From positions 310,001 to 374,000 of the forward strand of contig QORU01000008.1 in the NCBI GenBank assembly GCA_003574785.1: a stretch of DNA of 64,000 nt, given 5' to 3'. Positions 43,114 through 50,890 of the stretch are shown here, piece after piece. The notes beneath the pieces were generated by a model. That model was not told the DNA's origin. It searched no databases and was given only the letters and a program-made list of their open reading frames with translations. The number at the start of each line of letters is the position of its first letter. Positions within the stretch are counted from its first letter, which is position 1. The translations under genes were made by a program, and so were the position numbers. The stretch comes from Taklimakanibacter deserti (lineage in GTDB: Bacteria; Pseudomonadota; Alphaproteobacteria; Rhizobiales; Aestuariivirgaceae).

Positions 43114-43971
43114 ATGGCGATTTCGCAATATGACGACAGCAAATGGTGGACCTATCTCGACGGCAAATGGCATCAGGGCAATCCTCCCATCATGGGGCCG
43201 TGGAGCGATGCATCCTGGCTAGGTTCCGCCATATTTGACGGTGCGCGCGCCTTCGAGGGCGTGACCCCAGACCTCGATCTCCATTGCCAGCGTTGCGAGC
43301 GTTCAGCCTTGGCCTTCGGCTTGGAACCCCTGAAGGCGGGCGCCATCGAAGAACTGGTGCGCGACGGCATCGGCAAGTTCCCCAAGAATACCCCCCTCTA
43401 TCTGCGCCCCATGTTCTGGGCGGAGACGAACTTCCTCGATGCGGGACCGATCGAGACACGCTACTCGATCTCGGTCCATGAATCGGCCATGCCGTCGACC
43501 AAGGGCTTCTCCGCCGGCCTCTCATCCTTCCGCCGGCCGTCTTACGAATATGCGCCGACCGATGCCAAAGCGGCCTGCCACTATGCCAATTCCGCTCGCG
43601 CCATACGCGAAGCGCAAGGTAGGGGTTTCGACAATGCGGTATTGCTCGATGCCGTGGGCAACGTGTCCGAATTCTCCACGTCCAATCTCTTCCATGCCAA
43701 GGACGGGGAGGTGCACACGCCGATCCCCAATGGCACGTTGTTGAACGGCATCACCCGCCAGCGTGTCATCAAGCTCCTGCGCAAGGCGGGCGTCACGGTG
43801 CATGAGCGCGCCGTCCCCTGGCGCGATGTGCTCGCGGCCGATGAGGTATTTTCCACCGGCAACTATGGCAAGGTCATTCCCGTCACTCGCATCGAGACGC
43901 GTGATCTGCAGCCCGGCCCGCTCTTCAAGAAAGCGCGCGAGCTCTATTGGGAATTCGCGCATGGCGGCTGA
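43114..43971 (+). CDS. ilvE: Branched-chain amino acid aminotransferase (IlvE-like)
   Basis: PLP-dependent class IV aminotransferase, 285 residues. SAIFDGARAFEGVTPDL is the standard opening of the core. The catalytic lysine is in PTDAKAACHYANSARAIREAQGRGFDNAVLLD, followed by NVSEFSTSNLFHAKDGEVHTP, LLNGITRQRVIKLL and DEVFSTGNYGKVIPVTRI. Substrates are expected to be valine, leucine and isoleucine or their keto acids; the fold IV family also holds D-amino acid aminotransferases and lyases, so substrate is not fully certain. ATG 43114 is preceded by GGGAGA. A palindromic repeat follows the stop. Confidence 0.88.
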   Translation: MAISQYDDSKWWTYLDGKWHQGNPPIMGPWSDASWLGSAIFDGARAFEGVTPDLDLHCQRCERSALAFGLEPLKAGAIEELVRDGIGKFPKNTPLYLRPMFWAETNFLDAGPIETRYSISVHESAMPSTKGFSAGLSSFRRPSYEYAPTDAKAACHYANSARAIREAQGRGFDNAVLLDAVGNVSEFSTSNLFHAKDGEVHTPIPNGTLLNGITRQRVIKLLRKAGVTVHERAVPWRDVLAADEVFSTGNYGKVIPVTRIETRDLQPGPLFKKARELYWEFAHGG

Positions 43972-43983
43972 AGGAGCCAGCTC

Positions 43984-44146
43984 CCCCTCTCCCGTTGCGA
44001 AGCAATGGGAGAGGGTGCCCGATAGGGCGGGTGAGGGCTCTTTGTCTCAGTAAGTCATATTCGTTGAGATTAGAGCGCGCTGCGCGAAAGAGCCCTCATC
44101 CGCGCTTTGCGCACCTTCTCCCATTGCTTCGCAACGGGAGAAGGGA
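43984..44146. repeat. Dispersed ~160-bp palindromic element, copy 4
   Basis: Same family as 7846-8005, in the opposite orientation (variant arm GCCCGATAGGGCGGGTGAGGG on the left, CGCGCTTTGCGCACC on the right). Outer arms CCCTCTCCCGTTGCGAAGC and GCTTCGCAACGGGAGAAGG. It lies between convergent genes, where it may terminate both transcripts. The remaining 60 bases up to 44206 show nothing. Confidence 0.85.
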
Positions 44147-44205
44147 AATGATGGGAGGGGTCTTACAAATTCCATTTTGCGATAGCCCTCCCCGTTAGCG
44201 GACGA

Positions 44206-44355
44206 TCATCCCGCAAGCTTACGGAAAAACGCCTGCATCTCGTGGTCTGGAATGAAGGGTTCGGGCGCCTCAATCCTGCGGCGCATTTCTATCTGTTGAG
44301 TTTCGCTGAGCCGTATTGAAGCCTTGGCTGCCTCGGAAGCTTGGTCGCATGTCAT
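44206..44355 (-). CDS. 49-residue hypothetical protein
   Basis: Short frame starting ATGA on the stop of the phosphatase gene (four-base overlap, 44352-44355), which is a strong sign of translational coupling. The product MTCDQASEAAKASIRLSETQ... ends DHEMQAFFRKLAG and is mostly helical and polar. I do not recognise it. Codon use is a little AT-richer than the operon in front of it. It could be a genuine last gene of the ygfZ-tag-HD-phosphatase operon or a chance frame. Confidence 0.4.
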   Translation of the reverse strand: MTCDQASEAAKASIRLSETQQIEMRRRIEAPEPFIPDHEMQAFFRKLAG

Positions 44356-44864
44356 AGCGTCATCTTCCACTGGAAGATGACGCCCTCATAGGCCTCTTCG
44401 CCGCGCCCGATGGCGTCGATCGCGTCCACCATGCGGCCTTGCCGGCCCATGATGTCGTCGGCGAAGGCGACGATGCGCCGGTTGGGGGTCGCCACATGCG
44501 AGAGCGAGCGCAATTGCTGGGCGAGCCGCCATTCATCGACTTGCGGATTATAGAGGCACATCGCGGTGAAGGCCGACGCCGTCGAGCGGCTGATGCCGGC
44601 CCAGCAATGGATGAGCATCGGATCTTCGCCCTGGCGCGCTTTCAGGAAGGCGATGAGCGTCTCGACATGATCGGACGCGGGCGCGGTCAGGCCTTCGGAC
44701 GGCGCGAGGATGTCGTGAAAAGTGAGCTTGAGATGGTTGGCATCGGTGATGCCGGAGAAGCTGCGATGCGGCGTCTCGGGGCCGAGCAGGCTCACGACGT
44801 GGCTGACCTTGTGCTTGCTGACCAGAAGCTGTACGGCGGCGAGCGGGCTGACGATGATTTCCAT
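44352..44864 (-). CDS. Dual-specificity/tyrosine phosphatase-like protein
   Basis: Cysteine-based phosphatase of 170 residues. The P-loop is LIHCWAGISRSTASAF (HCxxGxxRS), and HLKLTFHDILAPSEGLTAPASDHV contains an aspartate in the place of the general acid. The fold begins with the short SPLAAVQLLVSKHKVSHVVSLLG. Related small bacterial proteins are protein or nucleotide phosphatases. It lies five bases downstream of the HD-hydrolase gene in a minus-strand operon, so the pair may act on related nucleotide substrates; that is inference. Confidence 0.85.
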   Translation of the reverse strand: MEIIVSPLAAVQLLVSKHKVSHVVSLLGPETPHRSFSGITDANHLKLTFHDILAPSEGLTAPASDHVETLIAFLKARQGEDPMLIHCWAGISRSTASAFTAMCLYNPQVDEWRLAQQLRSLSHVATPNRRIVAFADDIMGRQGRMVDAIDAIGRGEEAYEGVIFQWKMTL

Positions 44865-44869
44865 GATAC

Positions 44870-45472
44870 CTAAAGAAGTTGCTTGAATTTGCGCACATAT
44901 GCCGCTTCCGCGTCATTGGGCGCAAGGGGGCGCAGCGCATGGAAGCTCTTGGTACCGTCGAGCCCTGAGGGGCGGCCGAAGAATCTTGCCGCCTCCTCCA
45001 GGCTAAAGCCCGCGAGCTGGGTCGCTTCGAGATAGGCGGCGATCTGATCGGCCTTCTTGATTTTCCTGGCCAGGAGCTCAGTGGTCTTGGGCGGCAGGCC
45101 AAACCGCAGATGAATGGCGGCGAGCAGCTTGTTCTCGAAGGCTTTGTAATCGACGCCGAGGGCCGCCTTGAACGGCGATATCATGTCGCCGATCACATAT
45201 TCCGGCGCATCATGGAGGAGGGCGGCGAGCCTTGCCTGGCGATCGAGATTGTCCTCGGCATAGACGACCAGCGCCTCGACCAGGAGGCAATGCTGCGCCA
45301 CCGAGAAGGCATGCGGACCCTTGGTCTGGCCGTTCCAGCGCGCCACGCGCGCCAACCCATGGGCGATGTCCTCGATCTCGATGTCGAGCGGCGAGGGATT
45401 GAGCAGATCGAGCCTGCGGCCCGACAGCATGCGCTGCCAGGCGCGCGGTTCCTCTGTCCGGCGTCTTGCCAT
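44870..45472 (-). CDS. HD-domain hydrolase (YfbR/5'-nucleotidase-like)
   Basis: Metal-dependent HD-superfamily phosphohydrolase, 200 residues. The metal ligands are in HAFSVAQHCLLVEALV (first His), RLAALLHDAPEYVIGDMISP (HD pair and the EYVIGD motif), and KKADQIAAYLEATQL (distal Asp). HDAPE...GD is typical of YfbR-like deoxynucleoside 5'-monophosphatases. The start ATG at 45472 overlaps the tag stop by one base (TAATG). It may cleanse nucleotide pools alongside the DNA-repair glycosylase. Confidence 0.85.
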   Translation of the reverse strand: MARRRTEEPRAWQRMLSGRRLDLLNPSPLDIEIEDIAHGLARVARWNGQTKGPHAFSVAQHCLLVEALVVYAEDNLDRQARLAALLHDAPEYVIGDMISPFKAALGVDYKAFENKLLAAIHLRFGLPPKTTELLARKIKKADQIAAYLEATQLAGFSLEEAARFFGRPSGLDGTKSFHALRPLAPNDAEAAYVRKFKQLL

Positions 45473-46095
45473 TATTTCGATTTCGGCCGCCGGCTGTCCC
45501 GGAACGCGCCATGGCGGTGGCAGGTGACCATATGATCGTCGACGAACCCGCAGGCCTGCATCACGGCATAGACGATGGTGGGACCGCAGAAGCGGAAGCC
45601 GCGCTTCTTCAGGTCCTTGGCGATCGTTTCGGCCAGAGGCGTGGCCGCCGGCACGTCCTTGGCAGCGCGGAAGCGGTTCTGCAGCGGCTTGTCGCCGACG
45701 AAATTCCACAGATAGGTCGAGAAGTCCTGATGCTCCGAGAGCTTGAGATAGGCTTGCGCATTGCTGACGCTGGCCTCGATCTTGAGCCGGTTGCGCACGA
45801 TGCCTTCGTTCTTCATGAGGCTCTGCAGCTTACGGGGCTGGTAGCGCGCCATGATTTCGGGATCGAAGCCGTCGAAGGCTTTCCGGAACGCGTCGCGCTT
45901 GCGCAGGATCGTGATCCAGGAGAGACCGGCCTGGAAACCGTCGAGCAGGAGCTTTTCGAACAGCGCGCGCGAGTCATATTCGGGCACGCCCCATTCATCA
46001 TCGTGATAGGCCATATAGACCGGATCGGTTCCACACCAGAAGCACCGGCTGATGCCGTCTTCATGCTTGATCACGGAGTCATTGGCTTTGGTCAT
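45472..46095 (-). CDS. tag: DNA-3-methyladenine glycosylase I
   Basis: Removes 3-methyladenine from alkylated DNA, 207 residues. The zinc-binding N-terminus is ISRCFWCGTDPVYMAYHDDEWGVP, then FEKLLLDGFQAGLSWITILRKRDAFRKAFDGFDP with the base-recognition tryptophan and glutamate region, and FRFCGPTIVYAVMQACGFVDDHMVTCHRH with the terminal zinc ligands. Overlaps the ygfZ-like stop by four bases (46092-46095). Confidence 0.95.
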   Translation of the reverse strand: MTKANDSVIKHEDGISRCFWCGTDPVYMAYHDDEWGVPEYDSRALFEKLLLDGFQAGLSWITILRKRDAFRKAFDGFDPEIMARYQPRKLQSLMKNEGIVRNRLKIEASVSNAQAYLKLSEHQDFSTYLWNFVGDKPLQNRFRAAKDVPAATPLAETIAKDLKKRGFRFCGPTIVYAVMQACGFVDDHMVTCHRHGAFRDSRRPKSK

Positions 46096-46940
46096 TCGTC
46101 GTCTTTCGGCAGGGCGACGTCGAATCGCGCCCAGCCCGGCTTTCTAACATAGATGGGCCCCGCTTCTGTCAGCAGTCCCTCTTGCGCCCCGACCGCGTCC
46201 TTCAGCCGGTCGAGCCGGATCAGAGCGAGGGCGTCCCTGTCGGAGGAGGAAAGCACGGTGCCGATGGTCTTGCCGTCCGCTGTGACGACGCTGCCTTTGG
46301 CCGCGCTACCCTTGGGACTGTAGACGGGCACGATGCGGTTGCGCGCCGTGCCGCGATGCTCCATGCGCGAGACGACCTCTTGGCCGATGAAGCAGCCTTT
46401 CTTGAAGCTGACGGCGCCCAGCTGGTCGAGATTGGCCTCATGCGGGAATAATTCGCCCGAGCCGATATCCTCGTCGGTGTCGGCGATGCCGAGCCTGATG
46501 CGCCCGCCGCGATAGGCTTCCGCATCGCCTTGGGGCAGATCGCCTTTGCGGGCAATGAGGCGGGCGCCCAGTTGAGCCGCGCGCGGGTCGGTATAGGAGA
46601 GGCCATTGGCAGGCTTCACGGGGGCGATGCCCACGTCCTCGTCGCTGTCGCTCAAGCTGACCTTGGCGCGCAATTTGTAGAAGCTGAGGCGCTTGAGGAG
46701 ATCGGCCTTTTGCGCCTTGGAGCAGTCGATCGCATAGCGCCCGTTCTCGGCCAGGATGAAGAAATCGAACAGGATCTTGCCCTGCGGCTGGAGGAGCGCC
46801 GAATAGGTCGCCTGGCCCGGCTCGAGCGTATCGATATCGGCGGTCACCAGGTTCTGCAGGAACTCCTTCGCCCCTTCACCCGCAACCGAGATGACGGCAC
46901 GGGAAGGAAGCCTCTGGGTGGCAAAGGGCAGGCGTTGCAT
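46092..46940 (-). CDS. YgfZ/GcvT-like folate-binding protein
   Basis: Folate-binding protein related to YgfZ, which helps maintain Fe-S enzymes such as MiaB; 282 residues. AVISVAGEGAKEFLQNLVTADIDTL and YSALLQPQGKILFDFFI open the GcvT-like fold, and SFKKGCFIGQEVVSRMEHRGTARNRIVPV carries the diagnostic K-GC-(Y/F)-(I/T)GQE signature with the reactive cysteine. ATG 46940 has GGAGGTG upstream; 46967 is an alternative. First gene of a five-gene minus-strand operon, divergent from the dihydroorotase. Confidence 0.92.
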   Translation of the reverse strand: MQRLPFATQRLPSRAVISVAGEGAKEFLQNLVTADIDTLEPGQATYSALLQPQGKILFDFFILAENGRYAIDCSKAQKADLLKRLSFYKLRAKVSLSDSDEDVGIAPVKPANGLSYTDPRAAQLGARLIARKGDLPQGDAEAYRGGRIRLGIADTDEDIGSGELFPHEANLDQLGAVSFKKGCFIGQEVVSRMEHRGTARNRIVPVYSPKGSAAKGSVVTADGKTIGTVLSSSDRDALALIRLDRLKDAVGAQEGLLTEAGPIYVRKPGWARFDVALPKDDE

Positions 46941-47002
46941 GGATATTGCACCTCCGGGGCTCAACATCTACGAATGCTCACCGTTCTATTCAAGGAGCCG
47001 TG

Positions 47003-48340
47003 ATGCCCGCCACCTATGATCTTGTTTTGAAAGGCGGAACTGTCGCCAACCACGACGGCGTGGCGGTCCGGGACGTGGCCGTCAGAGCGGCGCGGATCGC
47101 GGGCCTGGGCAGTTTTCCGGCGGAAGCGGCCGGGACGACCATCGATTGCAGCGGACTCCATATCCTGCCCGGGGTCATCGACAGCCAGGTCCATTTCCGC
47201 GAGCCCGGGGCTGAGCACAAGGAAGATCTCGAAACCGGGAGCCGCGCCGCGGTGGCGGGCGGTGTCACCGGCGTCTTCGAGATGCCGAACACCAAGCCCC
47301 TCACCACATCGGCCGAGGCCCTGGCCGACAAGATCGCACGCGCCACCAATCGGATGTTCTGCGACTTCGCCTTCTATATGGGCGGCACGCGCGAGAATGC
47401 GCGGTTCCTCCCCGAGCTCGAGCGCCTGCCGGGCTGTGCCGGGACGAAGGTGTTCATGGGCTCTTCCACGGGCGATCTCCTGGTCGATGACGATGCCGGG
47501 ATCGATCTCATCCTGTCGCAGGTGAAGCGCCGCGCCGCCTTCCACAGCGAAGACGAGTTCCGCTTGCGGGCGCGCAAGAACGAGCAGCGCGCCGGCGACG
47601 CCGCGAGCCACCCGGTCTGGCGCGATGCCGAAGCCGCACGTCTGTGCACCGAGCGCCTGCTGAAGCTCGCGCGCCGGCATGGCAAGCGCGTCCATGTGCT
47701 GCATGTCTCGACGGCGGACGAGATGCCGCTGCTCGCCGCCAATAAGGACTTGGCGACCGTCGAGGTGACGCCCAATCATCTCACCCTCGTGGGACCCGAG
47801 GCCTATGAGAAGCTCGGCACCAAGGCGCAAATGAACCCACCGGTGCGCGACCGGCATCATCAGGAGGCGATCTGGCGGGCGCTGCTCTCCGGCATCGTCG
47901 ATGTGCTGGGCTCCGATCATGCGCCCCATACGCTGACCGAGAAGGAAAAACCTTACCCCGAATCGCCCTCCGGCATGACCGGGGTCCAGACGCTGGTGCC
48001 GATCATGCTCGACCACGTGAACAAGGGCCGTCTCACGCTCGAGCGTTTCGTCGATCTGACGAGCCATGGTCCGGGCCGCATTTTCGGCATTGCCGGCAAG
48101 GGCCGGATCGCCGAGGGTTATGACGCCGATTTCACCATCGTCGATCTGAAGCAGCGCCAGCGCATCACCAATCGATGGATGGAGAGCCGGGCCGGCTGGA
48201 CGCCCTATGACGGCGTCGAGGTTCAGGGCTGGCCCAAGGGAACAATCATCCGTGGACGGCGCGTGATGTGGGAAGGCGAGATATTGGGGCCGGCCCAGGG
48301 CCAACCCATCGCTTTCATGGAAGCACTCCCCTCTGTATAA
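47003..48340 (+). CDS. pyrC: Dihydroorotase (class I, PyrC-type)
   Basis: Amidohydrolase forming dihydroorotate in pyrimidine synthesis, 445 residues. The metal site is seen in PGVIDSQVHFREPGAEHKEDLETGSRAAVAGGVTGVFEMPNT, in which the usual DxHxH is SQVHFREPG with Q in place of the first histidine. The bridging region is ..GTKVFMGSSTGDLL, then AAFHSEDEFRL, VHVLHVSTADEMPLL, EVTPNHLTL and the catalytic GSDHAPHTLTEKEKPYPESPSGMTGVQ. Because of the QxH in place of HxH, and TKVFMGSSTG where many members have a lysine that is carboxylated (TKVF K is present), activity is likely but a hydantoinase-like relative is possible. AAGGAG precedes ATG 47003. Confidence 0.85.
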   Translation: MPATYDLVLKGGTVANHDGVAVRDVAVRAARIAGLGSFPAEAAGTTIDCSGLHILPGVIDSQVHFREPGAEHKEDLETGSRAAVAGGVTGVFEMPNTKPLTTSAEALADKIARATNRMFCDFAFYMGGTRENARFLPELERLPGCAGTKVFMGSSTGDLLVDDDAGIDLILSQVKRRAAFHSEDEFRLRARKNEQRAGDAASHPVWRDAEAARLCTERLLKLARRHGKRVHVLHVSTADEMPLLAANKDLATVEVTPNHLTLVGPEAYEKLGTKAQMNPPVRDRHHQEAIWRALLSGIVDVLGSDHAPHTLTEKEKPYPESPSGMTGVQTLVPIMLDHVNKGRLTLERFVDLTSHGPGRIFGIAGKGRIAEGYDADFTIVDLKQRQRITNRWMESRAGWTPYDGVEVQGWPKGTIIRGRRVMWEGEILGPAQGQPIAFMEALPSV

Positions 48341-48360
48341 CCTTTGGATAAGGGGATTTC

Positions 48361-49347
48361 ATGAATCGACAATTTCGCGCCATCCTGATCAGCAAGACGG
48401 ACAAGGGCCAGTCCCTCGCTTTCGTGACTTTCAATGAAGACGATCTGATGCCGGGCGATGTGACCGTCGCCGTCGAGCATTCGACCGTCAACTACAAGGA
48501 CGGCCTCGCGGTCACCGGGCGAGCCCCGATCATCCGGCATTTCCCGCTCATTCCGGGGGTCGATTTTGCCGGCACCGTCACCGCCTCGGGCCATCGCCTG
48601 ATCAAGGCGGGCGACAAGGTGATTCTCAATGGCTGGGGCGTCGGCGAGAGCCATCATGGCGGCTATGCCGGCCTCGCCCGCGTCAAGGGCGACTGGCTGG
48701 TGCCCGTCCCTGAGAACATGACCACGGCCGACACCATGGCGATCGGCACGGCAGGCTATACGGCCATGCTCTGCGTCATTGCGCTGGAGCGCCAGGGGGT
48801 GAGGCCGGAAGACGGCGAGATCCTGGTCACCGGTGCGGCGGGCGGCGTGGGGTCCATTGCCATCGCTCTCTTGGCGAAGCTCGGCTATCGCGTGGCCGCC
48901 TCGACCGGCCGGCCCGAGGAAGAGACCTTTCTGAGGAAGCTGGGCGCCACTCAGATCATCGACCGCGGTGAGTTCGCAGGGCCGGTGAAGGCGCTCGCCA
49001 AAGCGCGTTTCGCCGGGGCCGTCGATGCGGTCGGATCGACGACGCTCGCCAATGTGCTCTCCCAGATCAACCCGGAAGGTGCGGTGGCCGCCTGCGGCCT
49101 CGCCCAGGGCATGGATCTGCCGGGTTCGGTGGCGCCTTTCATCCTGCGCGGCGTCAAGCTGATCGGTATCAATTCGGTGACCGCCTCGCCGACACGGCGC
49201 GCCGAGGCCTGGTCGCGCCTCTCGCGCGATCTCGATCTCGCCAAGCTCAAGGACCTCACCAGCCATGCCCGCCTCGATGATGTGCCGGCGATCGCCGCCG
49301 ATATCATTGCCGGCAAGATCCGCGGCCGTGTGGTCATAGACATCTGA
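48361..49347 (+). CDS. acuI: YhdH/AcuI-family acrylyl-CoA reductase-like oxidoreductase
   Basis: NADPH-dependent medium-chain reductase, 328 residues. The family signature is clear: EHSTVNYKDGLAVTGRAPIIRHFPLIPGVDFAGTV, VILNGWGVGESHHGGYAGLARV, then the dinucleotide loop ILVTGAAGGVGSIAIALLAKLGY and LRGVKLIGINSVTASPTRRAEAW. AcuI reduces acryloyl-CoA to propionyl-CoA, and in marine alphaproteobacteria it protects against acrylate from DMSP. It starts 20 bases after the dihydroorotase stop and overlaps the LysE-type gene by one base. Confidence 0.92.
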   Translation: MNRQFRAILISKTDKGQSLAFVTFNEDDLMPGDVTVAVEHSTVNYKDGLAVTGRAPIIRHFPLIPGVDFAGTVTASGHRLIKAGDKVILNGWGVGESHHGGYAGLARVKGDWLVPVPENMTTADTMAIGTAGYTAMLCVIALERQGVRPEDGEILVTGAAGGVGSIAIALLAKLGYRVAASTGRPEEETFLRKLGATQIIDRGEFAGPVKALAKARFAGAVDAVGSTTLANVLSQINPEGAVAACGLAQGMDLPGSVAPFILRGVKLIGINSVTASPTRRAEAWSRLSRDLDLAKLKDLTSHARLDDVPAIAADIIAGKIRGRVVIDI

Positions 49348-49988
49348 TGGATCCCGAGCTCATCGCCATTGGTGTGGCCATTGGCATCGCCGTCACCGCG
49401 CCCCTGGGGCCGGTCAATCTCACCGTGATCCGCGCGGCGCTGCGCGCCGGCATGGGCGGCGGCATGGCGGCGGCGTCGGGCTCGATGGCGGGCGATGCGC
49501 TCTTCGCGACGCTCGCCGCCTATGGCGTGCGCTGGGTGGAGGACTGGGTACATGCCCATTCGACCGTGATCCAGATCGCGGGCGGCCTGCTGCTCATCTT
49601 CATCGGCATCCGCACCGCGATGCATCATGTGAAGGATGCCGAATTGTCGCTGTCCGATCTCGGCCGCGGCGCCTATGTGCGCAAGTCCCTGACCTGCCTG
49701 TTCCTCACCATCACCAATCCCGGCGCGCTCCTCGGCTTCTTCGCGATCTTCAGCGGGCTCGGCGGCGTGCTCGATCTCGGCAGCGTGCCCTACCGGCCGT
49801 TGAATGCAATCGTTGGCGTCATCCTCGGCACGCTCATCTGGTGGAGCTTCGTCACTTATCTCGTCACCCACATCAAGGGCCGCGTCACCAGCTACACGCT
49901 GGTCAGGCTCAATATCTGGGCCGGCGTCGCCATCGCCGTCTTCGGCATCGTCATCCTCGGCAATCTGGTGCTGAGCTATTTCGGCTAA
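49347..49988 (+). CDS. LysE/RhtB-family exporter
   Basis: Six-helix membrane exporter of amino acids or related compounds, 213 residues. GIAVTAPLGPVNLTVIRAALRAGMGGGMAAASGSMAGDALFATLA is the typical first-helix region with the PLGPVN motif, and TCLFLTITNPGALLGFFAIFSGLGG matches the central NP motif. Substrate is not predictable. The gene overlaps the acuI-like stop by one base (TGATGG), so the two are coupled. Confidence 0.88.
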   Translation: MDPELIAIGVAIGIAVTAPLGPVNLTVIRAALRAGMGGGMAAASGSMAGDALFATLAAYGVRWVEDWVHAHSTVIQIAGGLLLIFIGIRTAMHHVKDAELSLSDLGRGAYVRKSLTCLFLTITNPGALLGFFAIFSGLGGVLDLGSVPYRPLNAIVGVILGTLIWWSFVTYLVTHIKGRVTSYTLVRLNIWAGVAIAVFGIVILGNLVLSYFG

Positions 49989-49990
49989 AA

Positions 49991-50052
49991 AACTCCCTGC
50001 CACGCGCCGTGAGGCGTGGGGGAGGGTGGCGCAAAGCGCCGGGTGGGGTTCT
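49991..50052. repeat. Short palindromic element related to the 160-bp repeats
   Basis: CTCCCTGCCACGCGCCGTGAGGCGTGGGGGAG followed by GGTGGCGCAAAGCGCC; this is only one arm of the larger element found at 7846-8005. It lies between the convergent LysE-type gene and potI and forms a strong hairpin, so it probably terminates both. Confidence 0.65.
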
Positions 50053-50890
50053 ACTTATTCGCCGCGATCGCCATTTGCACATCGCGTTCACGCTTCTTCT
50101 CTGCCCGGTACATGATCCAGCCGGCAATGGCGACGCCGCCGCCGACCAGGACCACGATGATGGTGGCGAGCGCATTCATGTCGGGCGTGACGCCGAGCCG
50201 GACCTTCGAGAAGATGTAGAGCGGCAGCGTCGTCGTTCCGGGGCCATTGGTGAAGGCGGTGATCACCACATCGTCGAGCGACAGCGTGAAGGCGAGCAGC
50301 CAGCCGGCGACGATGGCGGGCGCGATGATCGGCAAGGTCACGTCGAAGAGGACGCGCAAGGGCTTGGAGCCCAGGTCCATTGCCGCTTCCTCGACCGAGC
50401 GGTCCATCGAGGCGAGGCGCGACTGCACCACCACCGTCACATAGGAGAGCGAGAAAGTGATATGGGCGAGGGTGATGGTGGTGAAGCCGCGGCCATTGGG
50501 CCAGCCGATCAGATATTCAAGCCCGATGAAGAACAGCACCAGCGAGATGCCGGTGATGACTTCCGGCATCACCAGCGGCGCCGAGACCAGCCCCGAGAAC
50601 AGCGTGCGGCCGCGGAAGCGCGCGAAGCGGGCGAGCGCCATGCCGGCCATGGTGCCGAGAATGGTGGCGATGGTGGCGGAGAGGAAGGCGATGCGCAAGG
50701 AAAGCCAGGCGGCATCGAGCACTTGTTGGTTCTCGACGAGCTTGCCGTACCATTCCGTCGAGAAGCCGCCCCACACGGTCGCCAGCCGCGACTTGTTGAA
50801 GGAATAAAAGATCATCGAGGCGATCGGCACATAGAAGAAGGCGTAGCCGAAGATCAGGACGACGATGAGGAAATAGGGGCGGCGCTTCAT
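50051..50890 (-). CDS. potI: Putrescine-type ABC permease (PotI-like)
   Basis: Permease of 279 residues with six helices, starting YFLIVVLIFGYAFFYVPIASMIFYSFNKSR. The EAA loop is VEEAAMDLGSKPLRVLFDVTLPIIAPAIVAGW, close to E. coli PotI. Last gene of the seven-gene amine operon; its ATG overlaps the potH stop by four bases. Confidence 0.93.
   Translation of the reverse strand: MKRRPYFLIVVLIFGYAFFYVPIASMIFYSFNKSRLATVWGGFSTEWYGKLVENQQVLDAAWLSLRIAFLSATIATILGTMAGMALARFARFRGRTLFSGLVSAPLVMPEVITGISLVLFFIGLEYLIGWPNGRGFTTITLAHITFSLSYVTVVVQSRLASMDRSVEEAAMDLGSKPLRVLFDVTLPIIAPAIVAGWLLAFTLSLDDVVITAFTNGPGTTTLPLYIFSKVRLGVTPDMNALATIIVVLVGGGVAIAGWIMYRAEKKRERDVQMAIAANK

Noticed and set aside
46961..48304. 447-residue open frame on the minus strand
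   Set aside because: Antisense to the dihydroorotase with intact motifs.
7846..50052. CRISPR array from repeated GGGAGAAGG-type units
   Set aside because: The units are single dispersed palindromes at distant places with no spacers.
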